Assembly: GCA_026874595.1 (NCBI GenBank)
Contig: CM049311.1
Coordinates: 14,167,676-14,231,675, forward strand
Length of the DNA: 64,000 bases
Reading direction: 5' to 3'
DNA from: Sipunculus nudus
Lineage: Eukaryota; Annelida; Sipuncula; Golfingiida; Sipunculidae
In this document: one piece after another, positions 27,685 to 43,020 of the stretch
How the letters are laid out: each line of letters opens with the position of its first letter
How positions within the stretch are numbered: the first letter of the stretch is position 1
Position numbers and translations under genes: made by a program
Notes under the pieces: model-generated
The model's database searches: none
Told to the model about the DNA's origin: nothing
The model's input: only the letters and a program-made list of their open reading frames with translations

Positions 27685-30600
27685 GAATGTAACATATTAT
27701 TTCACATGATTGAGCTGAAAGTTTCCAGTGGGTCTTTGAAAAATTTTAGAATATTTTGGCAGAAAGGCAGAAAGTTTGCCTCCATGCAGTTTACATCCTG
27801 TGACAAATAAAAGCCACCTGGCACAAGTGAGATACCTACACACAGTCATATACTGTTAACAGTTTATATTTATCTGATCATTTACATTTCAATTAGATCA
27901 ATTATGCATTGCAAAAGAGAATGTAGATAAATGTTCATAATCCTGCTGCACTGGGCCAGGTTTTGGGAAAATTCATTCCAGTGTAAGGTTGAACATACAT
28001 AGGATTTATTGGAGCATTTTAGTGTCAGAAGTTGACCACCTGATGCGGTATCATGGATAAATGGTTTCAATTTTGTGTCCGTTTATGACTCTGCAGGCCA
28101 TGGGGAAGGCAGTGCTATGAACTCTTAACTTGTCAATAGTGTGGATACCCCTACAGCGGTGTTACCAGTGTCTGCCACAGCTAACCAGATCATGAGGCCT
28201 TGTGAGATGCAGAGTTGTGGGCATAAGCTGGAGATTTGGTGACCTCTTCACTTCGTTGAGTCAATAATGACACAAGCACTCGTGTGGCACCATTATCGGA
28301 AATAGCGAACTCCCGTCAAACAATTAGTTATCCCCTTGTGTGTCCAGCCTCTATCACCTTCCTGCTATAAGCTTATATGACCACCCAGCTGACCGACAGT
28401 TAAATACCAGCTCAGCTTATCTTGAAATGCAGGAAGATTGACTGCTATAGATGTAGGTCCCAGGAAGGTGGGGAGAACTGAACTATGTCAGTTCTGCTAC
28501 AAGGAAGTCTCTTGAAGCAATGCTGCAAAAGTTCTTGAAAAAAAATATGTCTGTCTGCAGTGAAATCTGACCATTTAAAAATGCTGGCTCCTTTACAAGT
28601 GAAAACGGAAATAATTTAATGCTACTGTGGTAAATTAAGAGCCCTCATTTGGCCTTCTGTCAGTAAAGATTGCGCTTCCCTTGAGTATATTGATTAAATG
28701 CTTGCAGTCCATTCTGTAAGTTAGAGCTTCTGCCATTTGATTCATCTGTCAAATGCTGTTCGTCTAAATACACACAAACAGCTTGAAGTTCAAATGTCCT
28801 CATAAAACATCTGTCTAATGTTAAGGGCTCTGTAGAGTGCAGCTCCTGATTCAAGCCTTGGATTTGTTAACAGTGTACATTGGCATCATGCACACATGAG
28901 GCAAACTTACTTAGGAGCAGTGTCCTATAAGGTTCTTGAAGGATATGTACATTTACATAATGCAGTGTCTTATAAAATTCTTGAAGGATATGTACATGTA
29001 CATAGTGCAGTGTCTATAAAGTTCTTGAAGGATATGTACATGTACATAGTACAGTGTCCCATAAAGTTCTTGAAGGATATGGACATGTACATGTACATAG
29101 TACAGGTTCTTGAAGGGTAGATATATATATTAAAACAGTGTTCTCTAGGATCCTCAATTAAATGTCTGATATCATGGTCAATTTACATAATAGTGTGTCT
29201 TCCTGGGTCAGGGAGGACACATCGATAAAAGTACATCATCCTGTAAGATTCTTGAAAGTTTATATATTGTTCAGTGATTTAGGCCTCTTGATGCATTTTC
29301 TTAGTACAGTGTCTTCCAGGGTTCTTGAAGGATATTGAACATTTTCATCAGCATACAATGTCCTTCCAGGGTTCTTGAAGGATAGTGAAGATTTTCATTA
29401 ATATACAATGTCCTCCAGGGTTCTTGAAGGATAGTAAACATTTTCATCAGTATATAATGTCCACAGGCTTCGTGAAGGATAGTGATTTGACATAATTATC
29501 TTTAACAGGTAATTGAAAGTGCAATCTAGGACTTAAGTACAGAAATTTCTCATTAAGAATTTAAAAAAAAGCACTTTTTTCCCAAGCCAAGGGGGGGGCC
29601 AGCACAAGGCAAATTTTACCGACTTCAGTCAATTAAGTATCAGTAAATGAAATATGATTGAACATACCAATGGCAAGCCCCATCCTCATGTTGACCATCA
29701 CTGTTTCCCTTAGACTTGTTTGCCTGACCAGCCAGTCATGGAATCTGTGGGAGACATACATCCTGGTGACCCTTAGGTCATTAATTGTTAGACACAGAAA
29801 ACACATTTTTAAGTTTTATATGCTAAGATTGATAAAAGGCAAGTTTAAAGCATTCTACCTGATTGAAATTTAAAAAATAAATAGAACAGGAAGTAGTTGG
29901 AATGGAATGGACCATTTAGCCTTGAATAACATAGATTTTACAATGATGCAATCAACATCTACAATGATGAGGCTAGCTATTCTTCCCACTGTTTTCTGTT
30001 TATACAAGCTGGCTGCTAGAAAAAGTAGTGATTGAGTAGTGAAGTAATGATGTGGAAGAGTCACTGCCAGATTTTTCTTGGAAGGATTACATTTTGCAAC
30101 TTAAGCAGGTCACTAACACTTCCTGTTAGGTCACTGCTTATAATAGCTTGTTTACATATTGGTTATCTTCAAAATAGCTTTAGCTTTTATCCTTGCATTT
30201 TCCATCTACTTTGCAAAAGTTATAGAAGCCATCACAAGATGTTTTTCTCCACTATTGTATATAATTAATAATGAAGTTGGTTTAAGAGTCCCTCTTTTCA
30301 AAAATATTTGCATTACATAAATCAAAGATATATGTCTTAATTAGCTTTCCAGCTTTCTATTCCTCTCAAGATTTCCCTGAAATATCTGGGATAATAAGAG
30401 CAAAGTTTTTTCATGCTTTATCTATAGATCTGAATGATCAAAACCATCACATTCTACAATATTCAGAATAATACTCTGAATAAAAGTTTATTTATGCACA
30501 CATGACTGTGGTAGCCTTAATAGTGTCTGGGACATTATCGGTAAATATTTATCAAAGAGAGGCCCTGCTCTCATGTCAGAATATCACGGGAATGACGGCT

Positions 30601-33600
30601 GTGCACACTTTATGTAATTATAATAATTAAGGCTAATCAAGCTGATAACTACGTGTCGAATGTCATTATCAGTTTGTTTTACACTCAGCTCATCCCTGTA
30701 TTCTTTTGATCTCGGGATCATTGATGTCACTGAAGTATTGCCAAAATTGGATGCTGAAGCCACAATTATGATTTTCAGGTTTTTGTTCAGTAGGTCAGAA
30801 GAAAAAAGAAATCAAGGGACTAAACACAGGAGAACACGCTCATTTCATTATACTTGAGCCACCTAGCTGTCGCTTGCATAATTGGTAGAGCATCAGTCTT
30901 TCCTTTCATAAGTTGTAAATGCAGAAATAACTATGGAAGCTTTAACCAAACCATGTTGAATTAACTCACCGTACCTCCTGTCAGTGTGTTTAGTGTTATT
31001 AAATACAAAAAATTGACAAATTTAGCAGAATCCTCAAATGTTATTTTAAATATAGTTTTATCTCATGTCAGTGTGAACATAGCTAACTATGGGTACAGCC
31101 CCCTGGTAATATACTTAATTAATATATATATAAATTACTATGTCTTTAAGTATATGAAACCTTTATTGTATCAATAGCTTTAATGGCATTATTTTAAATT
31201 ATAAAATTTTGTCAAGACTGTTGTAATATGAGATAAACTATTCTCCGTCTATACGATATAGTGTTTGGTCCTCAAATTTTAATTGTTAAATTGTTGTCCA
31301 TGTCTTATTTTGAGTCAGTGATTTAACATAATAATCGATGGTCTCATACTATGTCAAATACATTAATTTACCTAAAATACCAGAAAGAAAATTATCAAAT
31401 TTTGTTCGAATTAAAATAAAATTTACTGTAGCCAGACAGTTTGGGTGTTAGACTTTGAAGACGAAGGTCATGACAGCAGTTTGGCCAAAGGGCAAAATGC
31501 CTAAATCTTGATCGAAGTCCAGAGATTCATTTTAATGTCTTAACCGTGGGGTTTGGACTTCCTGATTGTTCCTGGTCCCCTAGAATGAAGGTAGCATTGC
31601 TGGGAAAATCCCATTGAATTAAAATCAGCCAAAATATCATTTCAAATCAATATAAGATCCATAGTATATATAATTTTAAACCTTTTGTACTTTTTTCTTA
31701 TGCTGTATATTTTCTTTACAATAATTTTCATTGCATGTAAATTTTTGTAATTTATTAAATTTTAAAATTTTTAAATGGTACACAATTTTGAGAAAACTTT
31801 GTAGTGGGTTAATATCAAATTACATGAAAATATCTCAAAATCATTTTTTTTAACCTCAAAACCTTTTTTTTTCAAATGAAATTTAAATTTTTTTATTGAA
31901 TCAAAATTTTTTAGATTCATTATTTAGTGGAACTTCTCATTAATGAATTTTATACAGAGAGTAAAATGTATTTATTACAAAACCATTAATGAGATAAGGC
32001 GCATACAGAATCAAATGTTGTTGAAGCGGTTGTGTTCAGTTCACATTGAATGGTAGAACGGACTTTATTTTCTATATATTGAATATCTCCAAAACAAATG
32101 CACATTGCTGAACAGATTTTATTTTGAGGATGAATGTTTGTATTTAGTATGAGTTCTGGAGAAAAGGGAAAAGCAGTATGGGCATGGAGCAGTCCTGTCC
32201 AAGTTGAAACAAATGGCCCTGGGAGACCTCGGACCTGTGTGACTAGGACACATAGGAGTGGTCGTGATAAGGCTGCACAAGCTCACGCCAGGATATGCTG
32301 CGCTGAAGCCATATTTACTCCTGGGAGATGTTCTACAATCTGACGTTACTCTGTATTCCAAGCATGCTTCAAAGAGCCTAGCGCACTTCAGATATGGTTC
32401 CAAGAGGGAGTCCTAGTGCCATAATTCGAGCGATAATTTTCTGAAGTTGCTTTTCCGGATTATTCTTTCGCAAAGTCATATCTTGAAAATAGACCTCTTT
32501 GAACATCAGACAGTTAGGCTCTATTAAGCTGCCATTATCTGCAAGATAAGATGATTACAGAGCCAGGCCAAAAAAGTATTGCATGAGTCTAGACAATTAA
32601 TATTTGTGTCACGTAACACTTACTAGTGCATCATTATTTCTTTATTAATGGACTTGTTTTACCTTGTTAATTTTTACACAAAGTTATATTTACAATATGT
32701 TTTGTTATATGTAATGTGTATTTTAATTAAGAATTGAGCTCATCAAACTATTTTGGGCCAGTCTGATTTAGAAATTAAACAAAGAAGGTGATATTTATCA
32801 GCTTTGTTCAAAGAAATGCTCCACATTCAAATGTTTTGATGTTTAAAGGGTGCAGCAAGTGAGTGTGTATTTCTTCAATTTAACATTAATATAACCATTT
32901 CAAGTTGAATATAGAGTAATTAAAAGTTGAGTTATTTTCCAAATTTTTAGGAATTTCTCTTATTAAGGAGGAAAAAAGGGTTTGTGTGATAGACTAGTAA
33001 AGATGATGGGAAACTAATCTTTGTCTGTAGACAGCTCATGGTAAGGTTTATTGTTAACTCTTTATTACTTGGCATCTACTTACCAGCTATTATTTATATG
33101 TATTGTACAGGGGGTTTGGAATACCCACTATGATTTGGGTGTCAAAGATCAAGGTCACAGGCCACTGTTGTTCATGAAGGTGATGTTTGTCGGCTCAATT
33201 GCTAATGAAGATATTTCAATTAAACTTAGTACCTTAATGAACATTGACAAAACCCATACACAGCAATTAAGAATTTTCACATATTTAAAATTCTGGGCTT
33301 GTTAATAGCACTTAACCAACAAAAGGTCAGAAGTCACAACAAATACAATGGGCATATAATGCACCCTTGTGGTGCCCTTGTTTTCTGAATGTCCCATTCC
33401 GGTGAGCTCTGTTGTGCTTGGACTGCTTGTTATATATTAATTGCTTTTTGTTGGATGTTTTGTACTTTAATTTTAATTTAACTCATAAACATGATCATTA
33501 TATAAATTAATGTCATAGCTGAAGAATTAATTAAAATATATGTAGCTTTAAATCAACAAAATATGAAGAAAGTCGCATTTTGTGTACTTGCAGTCATTAA

Positions 33601-35571
33601 CATAATGGATTACTTTTTCTACAATTAATTAACCTACAGTTGTCGTTCTGGCTCACCTTAATACTTACCACATCTTTTTACAAGTATATGTATTAACCTA
33701 CATGAACATACACTGCAAAATAGCTTTCACATTTGGAGCCAAAATATATCCCATACCGTATTGTTATCATTCATAACCAGCAGACAATTAAGGTTGTTTT
33801 CTAAACAGTACTCCTGTCAATTTAAAAAGGCAATACCTCAAGAATACATTACATTATATGTAGAAATATTTACATCAAACAAAATAAATCAAAGGGCAAA
33901 TATGCTTTATCTGTAGTCACTTAAGTAATATATATCAACTCTGCTATAGTCAATCAACTACAGTTGTTGAAGCATTTATTATAAGTGAAAACTTGTTCAA
34001 CAAATCTTAATAATTAGCTGAATTCTTGCAGCATGATAAATCTCTAATGCATAGTAAATTTTTAAAGATATTTCACACATACAATATAAACAGGCAATTA
34101 TTTGTTAAATATAAGATAAAATATATCAGTTTTCAGACTGAAGAGCATGGTTGGTATTTTAGAAAATCTCTGCTTTATAATTTCAAGAATTTTCAAACAA
34201 AGGTCAAAGGTCATCATATCACCATCCCTACTTACAAGATTGACTGGAAGTGACATGGAAGTACTTGAAAAATCTATTTATTATTCACATCATATTGATA
34301 ATCCTAGAGGACAGTTTTAATGTCACTTTTGTCAGCCATTATAACAATATGTCCATTAGAAAATCATTTAATATAACATCCGGTATTAACAGAATTTCAG
34401 CACGATACTGTCAGGAGAAAACCACTTTTTCCCTGCTGAAATTGCATTCCATTTGGCTTTATTCTGTCTGACATGGCAGAACAGTTGTAATTATTGCTTC
34501 ACCACTGATATTTTGATAAGTGGATTTCCCAGACATGTATGTAGATGGCTCTGCATAAATCTGTGCTCATTTGAAATATAGCAGCCTGTTACTTTCAGAA
34601 CCACAGCTGCTGGCATGTACGGACATTTTAAGTTCTTGATATTAACACTAAATTTGGATATGATATGCCTATCCTGTAATTTTTCATGGTTCAAACCATA
34701 TCTGACATGGTCATGCACATTCTTCCACCTCCCTGAATATTGCACATTTAAAATGTTTTTTGTTGCCAACAGCAGCAGCCTTGCATGCCCTTGTCTTGAA
34801 TGTACAATTACAAGAAATGGAACCATGTCACATAAGTGATCAAAATAAATATAAAAGTGTAGAAAAAATAAAGAACAGGCCTGGGGAGTGGAGTGGGGCC
34901 TGGAGAGTGGAGTAGGGGCCTGGATGGTCAAGTAGGCCCAGGCCTAGGTGGTCAAGTAGGGGCCTGGGTTGGCAAGTGGGGTTCTTGACAGTCAAGAAGA
35001 GCCAGGATGGTCAAAAAGAGCCTGGATGGGCAAGTAGGGGCCTTGGTGTTCAAGTAGGAGCCTGGGTGGTCAAGTAGGGGCCTGGGTGGTCAAGTAGGAG
35101 CCCGGGTGGTAAAGTAGGAACCTTGATGATAAAAAAGAGCCTGGATGGTCAAGTAAAGGCCTGGATGGTCAAGTAAAGGCCTGGATGGTCAAGTAAAGGC
35201 CTGGATGGTCAAGTAAAGGCCTGGGTGGTCAAGTAGGAGCCTGGGTGGTAAAGTAGGAACCTTGATGATAAAAAAGAGCCTGGATGGTCAAGTAAAGGCC
35301 TGGATGGTCAAGTAAAGGCCTGGATGGTCAAGTAGAGGCTTTGAAGGCAAGGTGGAAAACTGCTTGTTGCTCTCTGCTGGCGACCGGGGTTCAGTCCCCC
35401 AGCATTCCTATGAGAGTGGGTTGAAGTGGCTCGTCCAAGGTTCCAGGTTTCTTCTACCCCTAAAGACTATTATACGGAACCATCTAAGCCATGGAGGGTG
35501 CTGTGCATTAATAATTATAATAATCCATGTAAAAAAAGGAAGCTTATATATATATTTATATATATATATAA

Positions 35572-35602
<31 letters not shown>

Positions 35603-35631
35603 TATATAAATATGTGTTTATATATATATAA

Positions 35632-35690
<59 letters not shown>

Positions 35691-38600
35691 AATTTTCTCA
35701 CTTGGAAACATAGAAGTATTCAGATGCACTCTTTTACATGTTGTGCTCATATTCAGCATGAACACTACCTAAGTTGTGTAAACTGCATGGTCCTTTAAAT
35801 AGTTTATGCAAATAATTACTGCCTCAGAAGAAATTCTCTTAATTAGTGTGTACTTTATAGCATCTCTTAACCAGTCATTACCATTAACCCCTGGCATATT
35901 TTGTTATCATCTATGTTGCAGACTTCCATTTTGGCAGTTGTCAATCTTTGTGTGAGATCCGCTTCATTCGAAAACTGGTGATATATAAGTGAATCTTTGT
36001 TTTAAATCAAGACTTTATTTAAACAAGGTTTTGCACTAATTATCGGGTATGCTATTTAGGTAGTGATTGAATCAGGATAAAGCAATAGAAGGTGGCTTCT
36101 TGGGTAATATTACATTCACTCGCAGACCAGAATTTATGGTGCTGGTTCCGGTCAAGAAATAATGGGTTTCATTATCCTAACTATCCATCTCTGGCTCCAC
36201 GTTCCCCGCTTCATTTAATGGTGAATATATTCAAACTGTTGATTAAAGAAATTTCTGGTTTGCTATTTGTCAGACCCAGCTGAGTGGGTCCTGAGTATTA
36301 GTTACTTTGGTTGGCTTTATATTTGGAGGCTGAAATTTTGCGATTTCTTTATTTTGAATTTTTTGTGATAGTTTAATTTTTGCGTAAGCAATAGAACCTG
36401 TAACATCTAATTCAGCCGTTTTTTCTATTTATTAAACATAAGAACAAATTCCACAACATCACACTCGTTTCTGTGAGAGTCATTCTATTATGACCTGTGT
36501 CACAGTCAATATATCCCAGAAATAACTGCATGTTTAACAATATGCCAGTTCTGATACTATACACAGATAAGGTTTCCTGATCAACGAACCATCTTTCTAG
36601 AGATGTGATAGCTTATTCGATTGTGCAGATGCACAAGCTCCATTTGTTCATCTTGGTTGATGGACATCATATTCCTGAAGGTTTCATATTCGTGATTAAA
36701 TCCCATTCATGAAGATCACCCAATTAAATCCTTTGCATATATAAAGGCAACCACAGTATTCTTTCACCAGCAACTTGGTAAATATTACACCTGTAATGTT
36801 TACCCCTTGCCATCCAGTACCTCCCTTGAACAGATTGTCCCAGCTCTCAAATATAATACAACCTTTAAATAACCCTCATAAGGTCATTTCACATAACTGG
36901 CTGGTGTAAGGTTCAGGGATGAAATATGTACATGTATTGTCACCCTTTATATTTGTATAAAATGAGATATAAATCCAGATTGCAACAGTTTTTCTGTCAT
37001 GTAATCATGATTTAAACTCAAGTGGATGCCAAACACTTTTGTGACCATCATTTATGTGGCCATCCAGAATGTTAATATAAATTCATGTTAAAATGTGTAA
37101 AAAATGCCAAATTAATCTTATCAGTTGGGGTTTGAAATCTGCAGTCTAATCTGAACAGTGGGTGGTTAATAGGAATATTTCTTGGAACACCAAGCCCATG
37201 TGGTAAGGCTCTTGGCATGGATTACATATAACGGTACATTCAATCTGTAATGGTTCCACCAATATATCACATTTTTAAGTTTAATAATATCATGTTCGTA
37301 TCATCAGTTAACCCTGTTTGAAACATTGGATGATCTTGGATCACCCAGGGGAAAGCAGAACATCACATTCAATATTTCTATAAGCCCCATACATTACAGG
37401 AAACAGATTGAAAGAAACAAGGGTGATGGCAGCTGGTAGCCAAATTATTTGAGAAATGATTTTATTTTCACAGTTTAGAAATAAATTAGAGAATTCTATG
37501 AGAAATATTATTTTAAAGCATACATGATATACAGTTCATCAATATAAATGAAAAAAAAATATTGAAAAGGTATATAGGAGCATTATATGCTTTTAATTAA
37601 ACCACTAAGTTCAACTGTTTGAGCACCTTTAACATTAACATTTTGAATTGTGTTATTAAGGCACATTTATGGTGGAGAGATTGAGACCCAGATACCAGTA
37701 ATGCTGATACTAAAAGATACTCCTTAGGGTGTACATGGAACCTAAGATATAGAGGTTGCTATATACTGGTATTAGAACAAGGACAAGAATAATAAAAAAG
37801 AAGAATATGTAAGTGCTCTGAATCTAAAATTTAATATGGCTTATTTGTATCGTCTCATGTATCATATCATACTCCAAGTAACACAGTATTGTGTATATTA
37901 CGTATTGTTAGATATTGTATCATTGTACAGGGGCAGAGCCAGGATTTAGGAAAAGGGGGTCCAGCCCAGGATGACTATGATGACAAAGCCTAAAAAAAGA
38001 TACCTAGGTCTAGAAAGGGGGGGAGGGGTCCAGGCTGCTAACATTCTGAAACTCTTAAAAAAAAGGTTGCGGTAGCTGAAAAAGGGGGTCCAGATTATTT
38101 TAAGTAATTTTACACAGAAAAATGAGAGGACACACTCAAGGTCAGTGTCATGAGGATGAACAAATGTATACTAGTGACAGTTTTAGTGGCTTTAGGTAAC
38201 ATCTTGATAACTGTCAGGTTCATTAGATAAAAGACTTCCTCCACACATCACGTAAAAAAAACTAGAGTGACATAACCCACAAGGGAGACAGCAAAAATAT
38301 GAATGAGTTATATGAAGTATTTATGAACAGTGAGTTCAAAACCTGCATAAAAATCTTTAAAAATATTTGAATTTAAACATTCGCATGATTCTTAAAATTT
38401 TCTCAATATGTTATTATTATGCCAGTTACATTCAGAAATTCATGATTTAGTTGGTTGCTATAATTTGTATATGTCAAGGACTTTCCAACTGACTGTAGAT
38501 TAATAATTAAGATAGCCAGAGGAAGAGATGGAGAAAATTACTTTATAATGGTTTCAATAATCCTCATTCATTTTAAGTTGTCATTTAAACATGTGAAATT

Positions 38601-41600
38601 TTTTACTCAATGAACAGAGGTTATGAATTAAGACAGGATAATACAAATTTTAAAGCCTGACAAATGAATATTCCTGCAACACATACATAACTTTTTGTCT
38701 AAATTACATTAGTTAATACACAAGAATACCTGGTGCAGCACAATGCAGCAGGAATATGCTTTATGATACAGGCCCAAACAAAACCTGATTAGTGTATTTA
38801 TATTAGGATTATATACAGGAGTTGTAAGTCACATTGCAATAGTACAAATAGAAGGTGGTGAATTGTAAGTCACATTGCAATGTTACATATAGTAGATGGT
38901 GATTTGCAAGTCACATTTCAGTATGACAGTGATTGTTATTAACAAGGAAGGTCACTTTTCAGTGTCATTGGGATTCTTATTAAGTCACATGGTGAAGTTA
39001 TATATTTCAATGTTGCAACTTGCAGCTGCATGTGATATTTTAATTCACATTTTTGTGTGACATAATATGGGTTGCAAGTCACATTTCAAGTCTTATTTAA
39101 ATGATAAAAGTTAGGACTAAAAGTCCAGATTTCTGACTCATAGGGATTGTGTGTCACATTCTAGCTTGGCAGGGTTGGTGGATCTAGTAACAGTGCAGTG
39201 TTATGGCAGCTTTCTTACTGGAAGTTATATTTTACATGTCAGGGGGCTGCGTGCCACATTTCACGGTAGCAAGTGTGCAAGTCACATTTAATGTGAAACA
39301 GTTCACAAGTCATTTTCCAGTTTGACTTAGATTATTAGAAATGTTAGAGATAATAAGTAGTTATTTTTCAGTGTGACAGTGAGTCTAAGTTACTTTTCAT
39401 TGGTGTTTATTAGTTTAATGGTATGCTAAATGTATGCTAAAGAAACATTGAGAATCAACCAAGAGATGAGATATCTGAATGGAAAAATTATCGTTGGTCC
39501 CGATCTGAATCCAGACTACCGGTATCCTTTGTCCTACGAGATATTTAATTAGTTTGAAGGTAGGCATATACATCCCAATGAAACATTGAGAATCAATCAA
39601 ATGATGAGATATCAGCACAGGAAAATATCCTTGATCCAAATCTGGATCCTTATCTGTAGATGCAGCCAGATCCAGAAAGATCCTATTCTGTGGATACATA
39701 TCCAGAAACATTGAGAATCAATCATAATGATAAGATATCAGCATGGAAAATACACTTAATCCCAATCTGGATCCTTATCTGTTAATATGACCAGATCCAG
39801 AAAGGTCCTAATCAGTGGATTCAGATCCAGAAACATTGAGAATCAATCAAAAGAGGAGATATCAGCATGGAAAAATACCCTTAATCACAATCTGGCTCCT
39901 TATATGTAGATACAACCAGATCCAGGAAGATCCTAATCTGTTGATTCAGAAATATTGAGAATCTATCAAAAGGGAAGGAAATCTGCATGGTAAAAAATAT
40001 CCTTGGTCCAAATGTGGATCCAGGATTACATTGCTATTAGAATTCTCATTTCTTAGCTTAATTTTTCATGTTATCCTGCTTAAATGTAGATGAACAAACA
40101 CAGCTGAAACATTACCCCCAATGTTTGACTGATTTGTTTATACTTTTGTCCATAACAAGTCAACTTTAATAATGGCATATACCTGCCATGGTTGCAGTGA
40201 TAGAGCCTGAAAAGGGGACAGCTGATATGATAAAAGATTTTTCTTGGACAAAAATGTGATGGTACGGCCCTAACTTGCCACATCTGGCAAAACCTAGAAG
40301 TGGTGAAGCTAATGCAAAGCAACTTTTCATGTTTTTGAAAGGTAACAGATATTTCGCCCTGGTACTTACTGTTGTGATTGCTGTCCCAGCACTGGTAGCC
40401 AGATGATGGGACTGAGTCGTAGGCTGGGTTGTCTGCCACAAGACAGCTCCCATTTGACAGGGAATAAAAGTAACCATTTCCTGGCAGTTCAGTCTGTTGT
40501 CTAGACATTTTCATATACATTATATCAGTTTGTCTTATAATAATGCACTGGAGTTTATAAATGAAGTCAGCATATCCTATATTTATGGTTTTGTTTATCA
40601 TAAATCCAGGTAAGCTTAGTATTGTGTTCCTTATCCTGTCTTCCTTAAATCCATCTTTCTATCCAGTATGTCATGTTTCCATAGCAGGTGGTTTTGTGAT
40701 TAAGAGGTTTTCAAATTTTCAAATTAATATTTACTATTCATTGCAGAGCGACATCAGGGCAGTTGTTGCACAACATACAATGCACCATATGTATGGTGGA
40801 GTTACATACCCCTGGATTACCTCTCAGATGGGTAAATATTAGTGGTAGGAATTGGTTGTTAAATCATGTTTGATGATCGAAATAAATAAAATGGTGACTG
40901 ATGATTGATTATTTAGCCTGTCACCCACTGGCAATTTTTATCTGTGACCAGTCTGCGTGTGACCGACAATCTGCGACCAGTCGCAGACATGGCATTCAAT
41001 GAGCAGTCACAGTGTTTCCTGTGTTGGTTATTTAATTTCAAGATGTCAAATTTGTGTAAGTACAAAAATAATCAATAAATCACATTATCAGACAAAATTC
41101 ATCAGAACAGCAAAATACCAGGCCTATCTCTTCACGTACCCTTAGTTATGGTAACGTTTGGGGTATTCGGGTGATGTCTGATCATATGGACATGATGTTT
41201 AAATTTCCGCATCAACATAAATTTTGGTTTGGATATTTCTGGATAATACTTTGTTTACACATTATACATATACTTAATAGTTTGTGATCACTTATGCTAA
41301 GTTGCAACCAGTTTAAACAATTGACAGGAAAAACAATCAACATTGATATAATTTATTAATTTTCACACCACTTATATATCTAAATTCTTAGACACGGGTA
41401 GGGATTAGAAATTAGCATTACAAGTAGTACCAGATTCTATCTGAGTTTATGTGGCACAAGAAGTTTCAGCTAGATTTTATTTGAGTTCAAGTATGGTAGG
41501 TTGATTGCCCACTAGGCCTGTGAAAGCCAGAGCTTGGGTCTTGGGGTGATAAGCTATAGTCAATATAACACACAATAGCCCTGCTGTGTCCAAAAGTTTT

Positions 41601-42978
41601 TAGGTCTACTGTGAGTATATGGTCTTCTAATTGTAATGTTAAATCAACTTTAGATCTAGATGATAACATCCTTTCAGCTCTTTCATGTTACTGAATACCA
41701 ATATTTGATAACAATTAGTGTTATAGCCACGCCAGACAGGGGTAGCCGTCAGACAGGCTTCTGCCAGCTGGCGCAAAGCTAACATTTGCAACCAGCCAAT
41801 CGGCACAAAAAATCTTAAAGATTGTCAAAAAACCAACAACGAGCAATGGAACTTTATTTATTAATCCAAACTGCATTAAATTTGTACCTCATAAGTATGT
41901 TTACAAAAGTTAATCAATCAAGAGCCAAAATAATCATTAAAAATAGTTATAATACATATAACAACGCAAAGATAAAGAATACATATTCCGAAACCAAGTG
42001 GCCCCTGGACCCCCTGCCATGACCACCTCTACTTGTTTTGCAAGTCTCTGTAAATTAAGCCAGCACCCAAATATGTCTTGCTAAACCCTTAGGACAATAC
42101 TCTGTTTTAAGATACACTGCAGTGTACCACTGTCTCCCAAAAACTGATGTGCAATACACAATGTAATGAACATAACTGTAATAATACTGATACTATGCAG
42201 CTTTTATTCAGAACCATGTGACAAATAGATCCAGTATGCTGCTGGTGTATCATTAACAGACTAATGAAGATAATCTTAATATTACTGATAATGTAAGCAG
42301 CTTTTATTCAGAACCATTTGACAATTGTTGCAGGTGTCTCCATGACTATGTTGATGTCTATACCATTGTCAAGGATCCGGACCAGGACATCCTTGACCTT
42401 GCTCTTCATGGTCGTTATTGCGGTGAGGACATGGACAGATTGCCTCATGCCTGGGTGTCCATGTTCAACACGATAATCATCGGATTCTACACTGACCGTG
42501 AGGTGACGCAGAAAGGATTTGAGGGAGAATACGAATTCATTGATGCCTGTAAGTAATTTCCTCAAAAATCTATGATACAGACACATTGAAATTTTACTTT
42601 GATTTTGTCATTTACAGTTTAAAATCATTTCTTTTAAAATATTCTTATCAAGAATAAGTCAATGACCTATAAGCAATGAGCATAAAGAAAATTACATGAT
42701 CAGAGTGATATTTTAATAAGTCTTCTTGCTATTAAGTTTTCTAAATAGTGGCTAAGGAATGTATCAAAAATCAAATCAGATATTGTTAAGGTATTGGAGT
42801 TGTTTTCAATATTGGCATGTTTTAATTTCATATACTAAAGAGTATATATGATTATCTAGGTCACAGGAAGCTGTTATGTCATTGGATTAAATTCCTTAAC
42901 AAAAAGACATAAAAGAACTGATATGTTCAATAAATACTTATGAATGCATTACTTTTATGTCAAGTAATATCTCTCTGA

Positions 42979-43020
<42 letters not shown>

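Larger units (their letters stand above)
20229..42333 (+). other. Intron 1, 22.1 kb, inside CUB1
   Basis: Bounded by GTAAGT at 20229 and TTGCAG at 42333, phase 2. It is filled with repeats, annotated separately. Stretches with no supported feature are 24015-26527, 29490-33050 and 40510-42333. Within it, 28085-28470 and 30490-30650 are locally less AT-rich and lack repeat structure. Confidence 0.85.

Noticed and set aside
27423-27810. Open frames rich in Tyr and Ile on both strands (also near 35430-35765)
   Set aside because: Translations of TA microsatellites.
30868-30900. GCATAATTGGTAGAGCATCAG, like a tRNA A box
   Set aside because: No B box or cloverleaf pairing follows at a suitable distance.
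32119-32403. Overlapping frames on both strands in a less AT-rich patch
   Set aside because: No homology recognised in either frame; could be an old mobile-element fragment but nothing diagnostic was seen.
34491-34931. Minus-strand 146-residue frame
   Set aside because: It runs into the 20-bp minisatellite at one end and has no recognisable domain.
36150-36283. [12 protein letters not shown], resembling the CUB signature
   Set aside because: No cysteines at the right spacing and no splice sites; CUB1 and CUB2 are already complete without it.
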